Source of the DNA: Pycnococcus provasolii
Taxonomy: Eukaryota; Chlorophyta; Pseudoscourfieldiophyceae; Pseudoscourfieldiales; Pycnococcaceae
Assembly (NCBI GenBank): GCA_938743325.2
Contig: OW568873.1
Coordinates: forward strand, 124,001-188,000
DNA: 64,000 nucleotides
Direction of reading: 5' to 3'
The translations under genes were made by a program, and so were the position numbers. The notes under the pieces were generated by a model, which saw nothing but the letters and a program-made list of their open reading frames with translations, made no database searches and was not told where the DNA came from. Position 1 is the first letter of the stretch. Each line of letters begins with the position of its first letter. Positions 37,186-46,690 of the stretch are shown here, one piece after another.

Positions 37186-38608
37186 TGCTACAGCAGTACG
37201 CTTAGTAGCACGTAGTCCACGCTTATTAAGCTCATTCGCCATCCGCCGTCGCTCATTCATCATGCGTCGTGCTTCTTCGTCATCATCGCCGTCCTCATCC
37301 GCATCGTCAGCGCGTGTTGGCTCTTCAGATAAGAAACGTAGACGACTCTCAGGAGAATGCACTCTCAGAAATAACGACGCCTCTATAAGCCGTGATTCGC
37401 AAATTTGGATTCCCATGGTATTCTTAATCACAATCGCCATCGCGACGTGCTACGCAGACAGGAGCAACATATCCGTCGCGGCCATCAGCATGGCGAAAGA
37501 ACTCGAGTGGAGCAAGACGACAGAAGGTGTCGTGCTCAGCGCGTTTTTCGTCGGATATGCAGGAACGCAGCTTGTAGGAGGAAGGGCGGCGGACGTCGCC
37601 GGAGGGAAACGTGTGCTCGCAGTCGGAGTCGCCGCTTGGAGCATCGCGACGGCACTCACGCCTCTATGCGCACGAGGTGGCATAGGAACACTCCTATTCA
37701 TACGATGCGCGCTAGGGGCGGGAGAAGGCGTCGCATTCCCGGCGGCGCACAGTCTCATCGCCAGACACGTTCCAATGCGGAGAAGAAGCGTCGCTGTCGC
37801 CGCAATCACCAGCGCTTCGTACGTGGGTGCCGCCGCCGCCTTCTTGCTCACCCCGACGATTATCGAGAGCAGTGGTTGGCCAGCCGCCTTTTACGGTTTT
37901 GCAGCTGCAGCACTCGTCTGGATTCCCGCGTGGCTCCCGCTTGACCTTCCGCCGCCTAACAAGCCGTCAGAGAGCCCAAGTTTGCCGCAAAGCACGTCGG
38001 CGATTTGGCGACTCGCACGGAGAAAGGAGGTTTGGGCAATCATGGCTGCACAGTACGGCCAGAGTGTAGGCTTGTATGGGCTACTTTCTTGGCTTCCAAC
38101 ATACTACGATGATGTGTACGATATTCCGCTCTCGAATTTGCCTGCGCTAACTGTTGCGCCGTACATCTTGCAAGGAGTTGTCGGCGTCGGCGCGGGTTGG
38201 TTTGCCGACCGTTTGATTTCTGGTGGCGTGAGGAATCGTGACGTGCGCGTGCTGCTTCAGTCGATCGGGATGCTAGGTCCAGCTACCGCGCTTCTCTTCG
38301 TCGCATCGGCGGAGTTGCCAGCCGAGAGCGCTGCCATCGCGATTGACATCGGTCTGGGTTTGTCCGCATTGACGCTCGGTGGCGTGAGTGTGAATCACCT
38401 TGACATCTCCCCGCGCAATGCGGGGAGTGTGTTTGCACTTGGCAACACTTGTGCAACTCTAGGCGGACTTGTCGCCGTCCCTGCAATTGGGAGGATCTTG
38501 GATAATACGCACGACTGGTCGCTGGTATTCGGCTTGATTAGCGCGCACTTCGTGGTCGGCGTCGTCGCGTACGTCTCGTGGTGCGGCGGCGAACGCGTCG
38601 ACGATTGA
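37148..38608 (+). CDS. MFS anion/phosphate transporter (SLC17/PHT4-like), probably plastid
   Basis: About 486 residues with 12 predicted hydrophobic segments. The N-terminal ~60 residues are Arg/Ser/Ala-rich with few acids, like a plastid transit peptide. TM1 is followed by ADRSNISVAAISMAKELEWS and SAFFVGYAGTQLVGGRAADV, matching the SLC17/PHT4 pattern (R-x-N-xS-VA, then SxFFxGYxxTQxxGGxxAD). GKRVLAVG and GEGVAFPAAHSLIARHVPMR are the loop 2-3 and TM4 motifs. Family members carry phosphate or organic anions (for example ascorbate or glutamate) across plastid or plasma membranes; the substrate is not determinable here. ATG 37148 is chosen; the frame is open to 37004 but that lies in a dispersed repeat. 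A second ATG lies at 37262. Confidence 0.85.
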   Translation: MRACDVARRSAHSATAVRLVARSPRLLSSFAIRRRSFIMRRASSSSSPSSSASSARVGSSDKKRRRLSGECTLRNNDASISRDSQIWIPMVFLITIAIATCYADRSNISVAAISMAKELEWSKTTEGVVLSAFFVGYAGTQLVGGRAADVAGGKRVLAVGVAAWSIATALTPLCARGGIGTLLFIRCALGAGEGVAFPAAHSLIARHVPMRRRSVAVAAITSASYVGAAAAFLLTPTIIESSGWPAAFYGFAAAALVWIPAWLPLDLPPPNKPSESPSLPQSTSAIWRLARRKEVWAIMAAQYGQSVGLYGLLSWLPTYYDDVYDIPLSNLPALTVAPYILQGVVGVGAGWFADRLISGGVRNRDVRVLLQSIGMLGPATALLFVASAELPAESAAIAIDIGLGLSALTLGGVSVNHLDISPRNAGSVFALGNTCATLGGLVAVPAIGRILDNTHDWSLVFGLISAHFVVGVVAYVSWCGGERVDD

Positions 38609-38613
38609 AATCT

Positions 38614-38618
38614 TGTAA
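38614..38618 (+). promoter_or_regulatory. TGTAA poly(A) signal
   Basis: TGTAA six nt past the transporter stop. Confidence 0.4.
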
Positions 38619-38731
38619 GTCTCACCTCACCTCACTCTTGTATATTTCTAAGTTGGTTGCGTTGCGTTGCGTTGCGTTGAGTAAGTTGTGGGTTTTGTGC
38701 GTTGCGTTACAAGTAGCTAAAGAGTAGTTGA

Positions 38732-39747
38732 CTAGTCGAACAGACGCGCCGCGTCGTCCGCGAACATCTCAGCCTCCGACGGTCCTGTGATCTTCTTGCG
38801 TTCCTCCTCGAGCTGGCGCTGCCGCTCCTTCTCGCGCTGAATGCGCAGGATGCGCACGTTCTGCCGGTCCTTCATGCCGCGGAAGCCGCTTTGGATCTGC
38901 CGCGCCGCCAACTCCGTCTCCACCTCCTTCTGCATCTTCCGGTTCCGCGTATTCTGCATCGAGTTCAACGACTCCATCCACCGACGCTCGCGACGGAGCA
39001 TCATGTTGCGCCTCTCCTCGCGCTCCTTTTCGCGGCGCTCGCGCTCCTTCAGCCAGCGTGCCATGACGAGGTCCTTGTCAGCGGGGGACAGCGGAGTGGG
39101 AGGCACGGTGGGTGCCGCGCCTACCGACGCGCGCGCGCTGCTCGCACGCACGCGGTTGTGCGGAACACCGGCGGCCGAGCTCGTCGCGGCGAGGCTGTTT
39201 CGTTGTCCCCCCTGAGCGGTTGACGGCCTTGTTTGCTGTGTTGACGACGAGAGAGGCGGTCCTCTTGTGCTGGTACGCGGCTGCGCGGAGTGGCTCCGTG
39301 CGACGTTCTTCGCGGTAACGTCGGAGCGCGTCACGTGCAGTGTCGTCTTCAGCAGTTCCTCGCCCGTTTCGAATCGCGACCTGAATGTCGTGCTGAGGTA
39401 TTCAGCCATGACGCTTACTGTTCGCACGGGGTCGCGGTCCGACAGTCTCAGCAGCAGCTATGTAGGTATGTAGGATGATGGTTTGTTGTTGTGAGTCGAA
39501 GTCGAGAGCTTATTTGTTTTGTGCAATAAGACAATAAGAAAGAAGTACATACCTCCATGGCATCAGAGGCCTGCGCGGTTCTCATTTTGTGCGGTATGTA
39601 TGTCCGTGCCTTGGCAACGAATCGCGGCTGCTGCTGCTGTTGCTGCTGCTGCTCAGATTTCGAAGGCGACGTTAACGGGGAACCTGTGACTTCACCACCA
39701 CCAGGTGAAGACCCCCCTAAGCCTAAGGGCAAGGAGTCAGCCGCCAT
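38732..39747 (-). CDS. IQ-motif coiled-coil protein, two exons
   Basis: Exon 1 is 39747-39553, exon 2 is 39457-38732, both phase 0, joined across a 95-nt GT-AG intron. The product is about 306 residues. It starts MAADSLPLGLGGSSPGGGEV, passes a Gln run, and reaches the folded part AQASDAMELLLRLSDRDPV and AEYLSTTFRSRFETGEELL. A Ser/Thr/Pro-rich linker follows, then a charged helix with an IQ-type calmodulin-binding motif (ARQIQSGFRGMKDRQNVR), ending EAEMFADDAARLFD. The splice is inferred because the frame, the GTATGT donor, the TACATAG acceptor and the sense of the joined protein agree. The C-terminal half is paralogous to the gene at 41168-41581. Possible calmodulin-binding or flagellar scaffold; unproven. 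Confidence 0.75.
39458..39552 (-). other. Spliceosomal intron (95 nt)
   Basis: On the minus strand it begins GTATGTACTT and ends CCTACATAG. Removing it keeps phase 0 between MEL codons. Reading through it gives a stop after a non-conserved tail. Confidence 0.7.
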
Positions 39748-41167
39748 ACTATCGTAGGGTAGTACTTCTCACTCACTCCTGCAGGTATAAACTCAAGCCG
39801 ACAAAACTTAACTAAGGCGGCCGCGAACTTAAGGCCGCCAACTTAAGGCGTTTGAAGAACGACCTGAGAAGCGAAGCGGTACGAGACGAGACGAGGCGAG
39901 GCGCTGAATAATGATGCGAAATTCACGGAGAAGCGTTGAGGTTGCGTTGAGGTGGTCGGAGAGGTGGACGGAGGCTTTCCCTGGTCGACCACCTACCGTA
40001 CCTGTTTGTCCACCACCTGACACCTGAGGCTCAACCTGATGGCTGATGGCTGAGGCCTGAGGCGGCTTTTCAGCGCACGGACTCCTTATTAGTTATTACT
40101 CGCCCTCCAGACGGTCAAGCAGAGCCCACGGCACACGGCTGCACGGCCACAGGGACTGGTTGACCAGTCCACCACTCCACCAGTGGTCAGTGGGGTTGGT
40201 CAACCCGACAAGCAGCCCGAGTACCGAGTAGTTTACCTTGTGTTGTTAACCTTACCATAATTGATACAGTAGACTAATTCATGCGCCGTTGATGTCAACT
40301 TCAACGCCTAGCTAGGGTGCCAGCTGGGCCGCCCAGCTGGGCGAGGCATGGACGAGAAGTCAAAGAAGTTGGTTTTTTCATTGGGTGGGTGGTTGGGTTC
40401 CCAAACGACGCCTCGGGCAGTCGGGAGAAGTCGAGTCCTGACGAGTGGAGTCGAAGGACCGAGTCTGAGTCGAGCCACGACTCTCGAGGAGGAGATTGGG
40501 TTTCGACGAAAGCGCAATACTTCGGTAGGATACTGTACCCTAGGGGATACTAAGAACTACGAAACGAAACGAGAGGCTCGGAAAGAAAGAGAGGAGAGGC
40601 TCGGTCCCAAAACACCCCGACCGACAAACTGACCAACACATAAAATGTTGTTTCACGCAAAGCAAAGCAAAGCAAAGCAAAAGACAACATGCACACCCCC
40701 AACTACCTTTAAAGGTAAACTACCCCGCAGTCAGTCGGGACTCGGAAGGTCCCTGAGAGACCCCACCTAGGGGGATCCCGACCTTCTGTCTGAACTCTGA
40801 CGAGACGACGTAAACTTTACTGTACGTCCCGACACAACTACCGTCAAGGGTCCCGAAAACTGGCGAAAAGAACAGGGAACACTTTACCCTACCCGGTACG
40901 AGTGTATGGGACGACAAGAAGAGTGTTCCCCACTACGATTAACTTTCTCTTCTTCGTCCCCTCCCCTCAAGCCTGCCCGAAACCAACCGGCCTTATTACC
41001 TATCGGAAACCTTTCCTGGAATAGTATACAGGTATTAAGGTCCGTCTTAAGCATAGTTTAAGCTGTTAAGACTCGTCTTAAGGTCGTTTCGTTCCACCAC
41101 AGTTAAGTTAAGGGACCCTTAAGTCTGAAAAAGATAACTGGCCGGCCGCTTTTTTTGGCTCGTAATC
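39748..41167. other. Divergent intergenic region between the two IQ paralogues
   Basis: It contains pentamer repeats (GCAAA)n near 40657-40680, ACGAGRCG repeats near 39880, and palindromic CTGGTTGACCAG around 40157. Small open frames at 40308-40632 look like noise. It should hold both promoters. Confidence 0.5.
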
Positions 41168-41581
41168 ATGTCGTCGCCCTCCAAAGCTGGGCAGCCTCAG
41201 CCTCCGTCGCCCTCCAAAGACACGCGCGCGGATATCATCATCGAACGCTGGATGAAGCAGAAGTCGAAAAAACAGGTTGGTAACGAAAACTTAAGGCAGA
41301 AGAGGTTGACCAACGAACGGTCATTTCTCGAAAAGTTGGCAGAAAGGCAGCAAGCGCGCAACCACGTCTTCGAAGTGGAGGAGAGGAGGGAAAACGCCGC
41401 GAAGACGATACAGACTGGATTCTACGGCATGAAGGACCGAAAGGCGGTGCGCGTCCTGAAGGAGGAGAAGCGCAGGAACGACGTCGCCATGGGACGCATC
41501 GACGCCAAGGGAAACAAGCTCGAGGTGAAGAAGACAGAAGCGCAGATGCTCAACGAAGACTCCAAAAGGCTATTTGGGTAA
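41168..41581 (+). CDS. Small IQ-motif coiled-coil protein (paralogue of 38732-39747)
   Basis: 137 residues from ATG 41168 (MSSPSKAGQPQPPSPSKDT). A charged helix spans nearly all of it, with AAKTIQTGFYGMKDRKAVRVL matching ARQIQSGFRGMKDRQNVRIL of its neighbour, and with the same kind of end (EAQMLNEDSKRLFG against EAEMFADDAARLFD). It lacks the N-terminal AMELLL..EYLSTTF region of the larger copy. Likely a calmodulin-binding helix protein; role unknown. TGTAA lies about 110 nt past the stop. Confidence 0.78.
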   Translation: MSSPSKAGQPQPPSPSKDTRADIIIERWMKQKSKKQVGNENLRQKRLTNERSFLEKLAERQQARNHVFEVEERRENAAKTIQTGFYGMKDRKAVRVLKEEKRRNDVAMGRIDAKGNKLEVKKTEAQMLNEDSKRLFG

Positions 41582-41794
41582 ACCTTTTTGCTAACGTGCG
41601 CGCAAAGAAGCGTGCGGCGTGCGTGTATACTAAACGTAACTCTCTCTCACGAAAAGAACCAGAAAAACAAAAAAACATGAGCAACTAGCTGTAAATTTGA
41701 GTAGTACTTACTTCGACAGAGACGCGGAACATATACTGTACTGTACGAGACAGAAAATGAACGCGCTTGCGCTTGCGCTTGCGCGCCTTCTATT

Positions 41795-44700
41795 CTATGT
41801 GAAGCGCTCCATGATGACGCACTTCTCCTTGTGGTCAACCTCCGCCTTCTTGCACGCAAAGTACAGCGGACAGTCGCGCGATGCGCACAGGTTGTCCACG
41901 AAAGGGCTCAACTCGTGCACGCGAGCATGCTCCACAATGAGCTTACATCTCCTCGTCTCCGCCTCGTTGCAGGCACCCAGGCAGTTGAGGTAGCCAAGCG
42001 TGACGCGGCGAGGATCCGTCAAGCACTGACGGCAGAATGCCTTGCTGATCGCCTCATCCTTCTTCGGGATCGGAACGCGGCAGCCAGGGCCGAGGCACGT
42101 GAACGTCTTGACGGCAAATGCCATCAATCCGCCCGTTTTGGGCATCTTCTGCGTGACGCGGCGCGTGTGAGCGCCGTGGAATACGTCATTCACACCCTTG
42201 CTGCCAATGACGGGCTCGAGAAGGCGAGTCAGCGGATTCTTCAACTGGTTCTCGAGGTAGTACGAGTTGTCGATCGGAACATTGTTTTCCAGCACGTAGA
42301 TGGGATCCTCCGCATTTTCGCTCATCTTGCTGTTCTTCGTGCCGCTGACGATTACGTATGGAACGCGGTCGCCGATGTTTGGCGCCGTCAGTGGATCGCG
42401 CTTCGCCATGCGGTCAGCCAGCAGGACGTGAGGCTGGGCGGCGGCGTACTCGCGCTTTGACAGCTGCTTCGAGACGATCAGCAGCGACAGGTCAACCTTG
42501 TTCTGCAGGAGATCGGAGATCACCCTCTTCACGTAGGCGACCGCGGCATCGGGATCCTGGTCGTACAGAAGCTTGTTCAGAACGTTATTCAGAACGCTGC
42601 GCACGAGGCCGCAGTTGTCGCGCCGAACCGTCTCGAGGCCCTTCATGTCCATCTTGTCCGGTCCCTTGGACGTGTCAGGATTGGTGTAGATGAGGCCAGC
42701 GTACCGCTTCTTCGACACGAGCAGAAGAGGGGAGTACACCTTCTCGAACTCGAGCTTGATTGGCTTCATGAAAGTTTCTGTGATCAAGATCGCAGCCTCT
42801 TCGCCGAGGCGCATGCTCTCCGCGACGTCCGGATTTCCAAACTTCACGAAAACGCTGTCAGTGTCTCCGTACACCACCTCGCTGTCGTACTCGTAGCCAT
42901 TCGCCTTGTTGTACTTCTTCTCGACGAGATTTTTCGTATGCTCAATCATCTGACGTCCGAAAGCAGTCGTGGAGCTCGAGATCTCCAGGCACGGGAGCTT
43001 GCCCACGGTGGCACCCGTGAAGCCGTACACCGAGTTGGCGCTCACCTTCAGCGCAAGCTGCCGACCGTCGAGAACAGCCTTCTTGAATGGGTCCTTCTCC
43101 TTCTTCAGGTCCGCCTTGGCGCGCTTGCGCGCGCTCAGGAGCTCCGTAAGGATCTGCGGCAGAACGCCCTCCCGCACCGACGGACGCACGAACACGTCGC
43201 CTGTTGGCGTGCGCTCAATCTGATCTGGGCTGAAGTTCTTCACCTCCTCCTTGCGCACGAGTGTCGTGTAGCAGAGGTTGTGCGCTTGCATGATGGACGG
43301 ATACAGGCTGGCGAAGTCGAGCGTCGCCACCGGCTCCGTGTAGAAGCCCGACTTGGCGTCGAGCACCGTGGCTCCCTCGTACGTGTCGTCGCCACCCTGC
43401 GCGCCGCCACCCTGGTGCCCGAGGTTCGGCACGACGAGGGAGAGCGTCTTTCCCTTGCGCATCAGCTGGCTGAGAACCTTGATCATCTGCCCACGTCCGA
43501 GCAGATACGACAATGGCACGCCAGTCACGCGCGCCATCTCAACGTAGTTGTACACGTACATCAGCTTGTCCAGCAGGCGCTGCGGCAGAAGGGCGTCCTT
43601 GATGCAGTACCGAGCAAGGCGGGCTCTCGTGTCCGCGTTGCCATTCTGCAGGTCCGCGATGATGCTGTGATGCACATCCTCCTTCTGGTCTCCCAGGAAG
43701 TGTGCCGCAACGGCATTCAGCGTGTACGAGCTGAGCTTGTAGTCGCGCTGCACCGCCTGCATGACGTCGAAGCAGACGCGCCCCTCGAGGTTAGCCTCCT
43801 TGCTCTCTCGCGTGCCGTGCGCCTTGGAGCTGAACACCGTGTCGCGCGTCTTGGTGCGCACTCCAAGCAGCCGCGAAAGGTAGCAGAAGTCCTGGCACCC
43901 GATCGCCGCGGCACGGTCGAGGAGATACGGCACGTCGAAGTTTTGAATGTTGTATCCGGTGATGAGGTCCGGGTCGAAGCAGAGCACGAGGTCGCGGAAG
44001 GCTCTCAGCAGGTTGCGCTCGTCTTCAAACTGCAGAACCTGCGCGCCGGCAATGTCGCTGCAGGTTCCGAGCGTCATCACCACCTTCGCGAGAGGCGTGT
44101 CCTTGGACTGCCCTTGCACCGTGAGGATGGACGCAATCTGGATCACCGGGTTCTTCTCGGCTTCGGGGAAGCCCTGCGCCGAGCACTCGATGTCGAAGCT
44201 GAGGATGCGCATCGGCGCGATGCGCCCCCAGTCGCCGTCCATTGGGTCTTTGGGTGCGATGTCGCGGTAGTTGACGTGCACCTCGACCTGGCACGCCGTC
44301 TTCGGCGCGTTTGCTCCCGTTGGCGCTCGTGTCGAGGCTGCGCCACCTCCCGCCCTCGTGTTGGGCAGGATGCGGTACTTGTTTTCGGCGAGCTCCACCC
44401 ACTGCCCTCCGCTGATGTCCTGGTCAATCATGAAGCGAAGAGCGTACAGCACGTTCGACTCGTACGTCGTGCACGCCCACTCCTGGTTGTCACCAAAGCG
44501 CAGGCCACGCTCCATGATGGAGCGAGCGGGCGCGACCATGTTCGGCAGTGACATGACAATTTTCAGAAACGGGCGCAGGCCGGCAGCCTGATAGTTCATG
44601 AAGCTCTGCTTCTTCTCCAGCGTCACGCGGCGCACGTAGACGGTGGGCTGCCCTCGTGACGCCGCGCTGCGCTGCGCCTCTCCCACGCGCGCGTTGAGCG

Positions 44701-45352
44701 CTTCGCGGAAGCCGGGCACGTCGTCCGGCGTGAAGTTGGGCGGTGCGGGCACGTAGAAGTACGGCTCGAAGCCGTGCACGAAAGCGCAGACGGAGTTCCC
44801 CTCGTCCGTGACACCGAAGATGCGCACGACGGGCGTCTCGGGCGTTCCCGCGTGCTCGCGCGACAGCGCGTGGTGCGGCGGTGCGACGATGTAGTCGAGG
44901 TCCATCTGCATCATGCGCAGCGGCGCATTTCCGACGCGTTCGGTTGTCGTATCGTTTCGCAGGTGCCTCGGTATGCGCGGCCTTGCCCAGCTCCTCTTGA
45001 GCATCGCGAGGTCGACAGAGCCCGACAGCGCCTTGGTCTCGACGTGCGGCTTGGGAGGGGCAGCGGTCGCAGCAGCCTTATGGTCGTCGTCTTCCGCATC
45101 CTCCTCCTCCGGTGGCTGCTGCTGGTGCTGCTTCTGCTGCTTCTGCTGTGCGTTGTTTTCCTCATGATCCATCGCCTCAAGCTCCGCGAGCAGTTCCAGG
45201 TCGTCCATATCGTCGTCTACAGGTACATCACCACCAGGTGGTGCAGCTGCTGCTTCCGCCTTAGGCTTCTTCGAAGACAAGCCGCCGCCTGCTGCTGCTG
45301 CTGATGGTCCTGCTGCAGCTGCTTGAGATGCAGCATGAGACGAGCGCTTCAT
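41795..45352 (-). CDS. POLD1: DNA polymerase delta catalytic subunit
   Basis: B-family replicative polymerase, lagging-strand synthesis with 3'-5' proofreading. 1185 residues from ATG 45352 (an in-frame TTG lies directly before). The N-terminus is low complexity with a basic cluster (SSKKPK). Exonuclease motifs: LSFDIECSAQGFPE (Exo I, about 385), DLITGYNIQNFDVPYL (Exo II), YCIKDALLPQRL (Exo III). Polymerase motifs: DFASLYPSIMQAHNLCY (A, about 678), KVSANSVYGFTGA (B), VYGDTDSVFV (C, about 826). C-terminal CysA: CLGPGC then FCRQC (first pair spaced C-x4-C rather than C-x2-C). In CysB only LCASRDC is canonical; the expected CxxC about 12 residues earlier reads HARV. Single exon. Confidence 0.96.
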   Translation of the reverse strand: MKRSSHAASQAAAAGPSAAAAGGGLSSKKPKAEAAAAPPGGDVPVDDDMDDLELLAELEAMDHEENNAQQKQQKQHQQQPPEEEDAEDDDHKAAATAAPPKPHVETKALSGSVDLAMLKRSWARPRIPRHLRNDTTTERVGNAPLRMMQMDLDYIVAPPHHALSREHAGTPETPVVRIFGVTDEGNSVCAFVHGFEPYFYVPAPPNFTPDDVPGFREALNARVGEAQRSAASRGQPTVYVRRVTLEKKQSFMNYQAAGLRPFLKIVMSLPNMVAPARSIMERGLRFGDNQEWACTTYESNVLYALRFMIDQDISGGQWVELAENKYRILPNTRAGGGAASTRAPTGANAPKTACQVEVHVNYRDIAPKDPMDGDWGRIAPMRILSFDIECSAQGFPEAEKNPVIQIASILTVQGQSKDTPLAKVVMTLGTCSDIAGAQVLQFEDERNLLRAFRDLVLCFDPDLITGYNIQNFDVPYLLDRAAAIGCQDFCYLSRLLGVRTKTRDTVFSSKAHGTRESKEANLEGRVCFDVMQAVQRDYKLSSYTLNAVAAHFLGDQKEDVHHSIIADLQNGNADTRARLARYCIKDALLPQRLLDKLMYVYNYVEMARVTGVPLSYLLGRGQMIKVLSQLMRKGKTLSLVVPNLGHQGGGAQGGDDTYEGATVLDAKSGFYTEPVATLDFASLYPSIMQAHNLCYTTLVRKEEVKNFSPDQIERTPTGDVFVRPSVREGVLPQILTELLSARKRAKADLKKEKDPFKKAVLDGRQLALKVSANSVYGFTGATVGKLPCLEISSSTTAFGRQMIEHTKNLVEKKYNKANGYEYDSEVVYGDTDSVFVKFGNPDVAESMRLGEEAAILITETFMKPIKLEFEKVYSPLLLVSKKRYAGLIYTNPDTSKGPDKMDMKGLETVRRDNCGLVRSVLNNVLNKLLYDQDPDAAVAYVKRVISDLLQNKVDLSLLIVSKQLSKREYAAAQPHVLLADRMAKRDPLTAPNIGDRVPYVIVSGTKNSKMSENAEDPIYVLENNVPIDNSYYLENQLKNPLTRLLEPVIGSKGVNDVFHGAHTRRVTQKMPKTGGLMAFAVKTFTCLGPGCRVPIPKKDEAISKAFCRQCLTDPRRVTLGYLNCLGACNEAETRRCKLIVEHARVHELSPFVDNLCASRDCPLYFACKKAEVDHKEKCVIMERFT

Positions 45353-45907
45353 CAATCACCTAGGTGCAGCTTTGACGAAGCAGGCGAAATGACGAGAGGG
45401 CAGGGAGGGGGGGGGGAGGGGGGAGGGGAGGGGGAGGGCGCCAAGATTCAAAACCAAACCACCCTCCTCGGGGGGAAAGCAATCACTGGTTCCCCCCCCC
45501 CCTTCCCCCGGGGGATACCCTTCTTGAACCTACCATGCGCCTCTACGATAAAGTTTAGTTTGGGAAAAGGGACTTCTCGGCGGGATCCCGGTTGGGCACT
45601 TCTTGTTGTTATACTGTAGTGGGGAGAACGAACGTGCGGTGCAGCCGGTGCTTCGAATGGACGACCTTGACGCACTCGATCGTGACCCAGCAACACTTGG
45701 CAAAGTACGCTTGGAGACTACGACTTTCTCGGGATTTCAGGGGGGCGTCATGACATTACGCATTACACGCGTAATGAGTACGCGCGTCATGACTCATGAC
45801 GCATGGCAACCCTACCTGCTCGCAGTGCGACACCCCACTTGGATAGCACTTCGCGGAACAGTACGAACGACCATCCGTGCCTTTGGCCATTCGGCGCGAA
45901 CATTGCG
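45353..45907. other. Intergenic, polypurine/polypyrimidine tracts
   Basis: GGGAGG-rich tract at 45400-45440 and a C-rich tract at 45485-45510, then repeated ACGCGT/CATTACGCG near 45755-45800. These are simple sequence; no gene recognised. It includes the polymerase delta promoter. Confidence 0.5.
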
Positions 45908-46290
45908 ATGACCTTGCACGGAATGACGGAGGCGGATGGTCGCGAGTACCGCCATAAGAAGTTTGGCGAGATGTGGCGCTTCGTCACCGCCGAGCGCGGC
46001 TGCGCGGGTACACCAAGGTTCCCGCGATCACGTACGCGGATGGCACCACCGTGACGATGAAGGCCATGAAAGACGCAGGCTTCGAGGCGCACCGCATCTA
46101 CACGACCAACAATGCCATCAACGCCAACGCCGTGGAGAAGGGCGTTCACAATGAGCTGAAGCAGCATCCGGGCCGCTTGTGGAAGGTAAGCGGAGCAGGA
46201 GCGGTGCACGAGGATGGGGACCTCATCCAAGAGTTCCAGATCTGGGCGGTCGTCGGCTTTCTCCCGAGCAACATGAAGAGGAACGTGTAG
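45908..46290 (+). pseudogene. Unknown gene, probably frameshifted
   Basis: One frame reads MTLHGMTEADGREYRHKKF and then GEMWRFVTAERG; protein-like sequence resumes in another frame as LRGYTKVPAITYADGTTVTM and runs through DAGFEAHRIYTTNNAINANA and DLIQEFQIWAVVGFLPSN to a stop at 46290. The switch near 46002-46010 is consistent with a 1-nt loss (or a sequencing error). Upstream frame back to 45803 also looks partly coding. I do not recognise the family. TGTAA lies about 20 nt after the stop. Confidence 0.45.
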
Positions 46291-46690
46291 TGGTGTGCCT
46301 ACTAGGCATGGAATGTTGTAATCATCAAATCAAATTGAACGATCATGATCATCTTGGCGGTTCTGCTGCTGATGATGATGATGATGACCCGGGAGCTCCC
46401 AGGGGGTCTCCGGCTCCTGGGAGCTCCCGGGAGCTCCCAGGCAAAAGTATGACGTGTTGCTGCTAGTTGCCGCACACGTGTAGTTTGGTTGTTGGCGTAA
46501 TCGACGTGACTACCCTTACGGCCTTACCTTGTCCGCCGCAAGCGTGCAACGTCCGAGCGAGGCGCATGCCACGTGCGGACGTGCCGGTCCCCCCCTAAAA
46601 ATCCTAACAACCAAATGATCAAAAAGTTGTAACCAAAGTAATGAGTTACAATTCATTTAAGTAACAAGCCTGCATGGTTGACTAAAAAAA
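46291..46690. other. Intergenic with GC-rich palindrome
   Basis: A (GAT)n run at 46370-46386 is followed by overlapping palindromes of CCCGGGAGCTCCCAGG type at 46388-46441 that can form a strong hairpin. No gene recognised. Confidence 0.5.
46646..46650 (-). promoter_or_regulatory. TGTAA poly(A) signal (minus strand)
   Basis: TTACA on the plus strand about 40 nt past the desaturase stop. Confidence 0.4.

Noticed and set aside
42938-44551. 537-codon rightward frame inside polymerase delta
   Set aside because: Antisense of a certain gene; no start context or motif.
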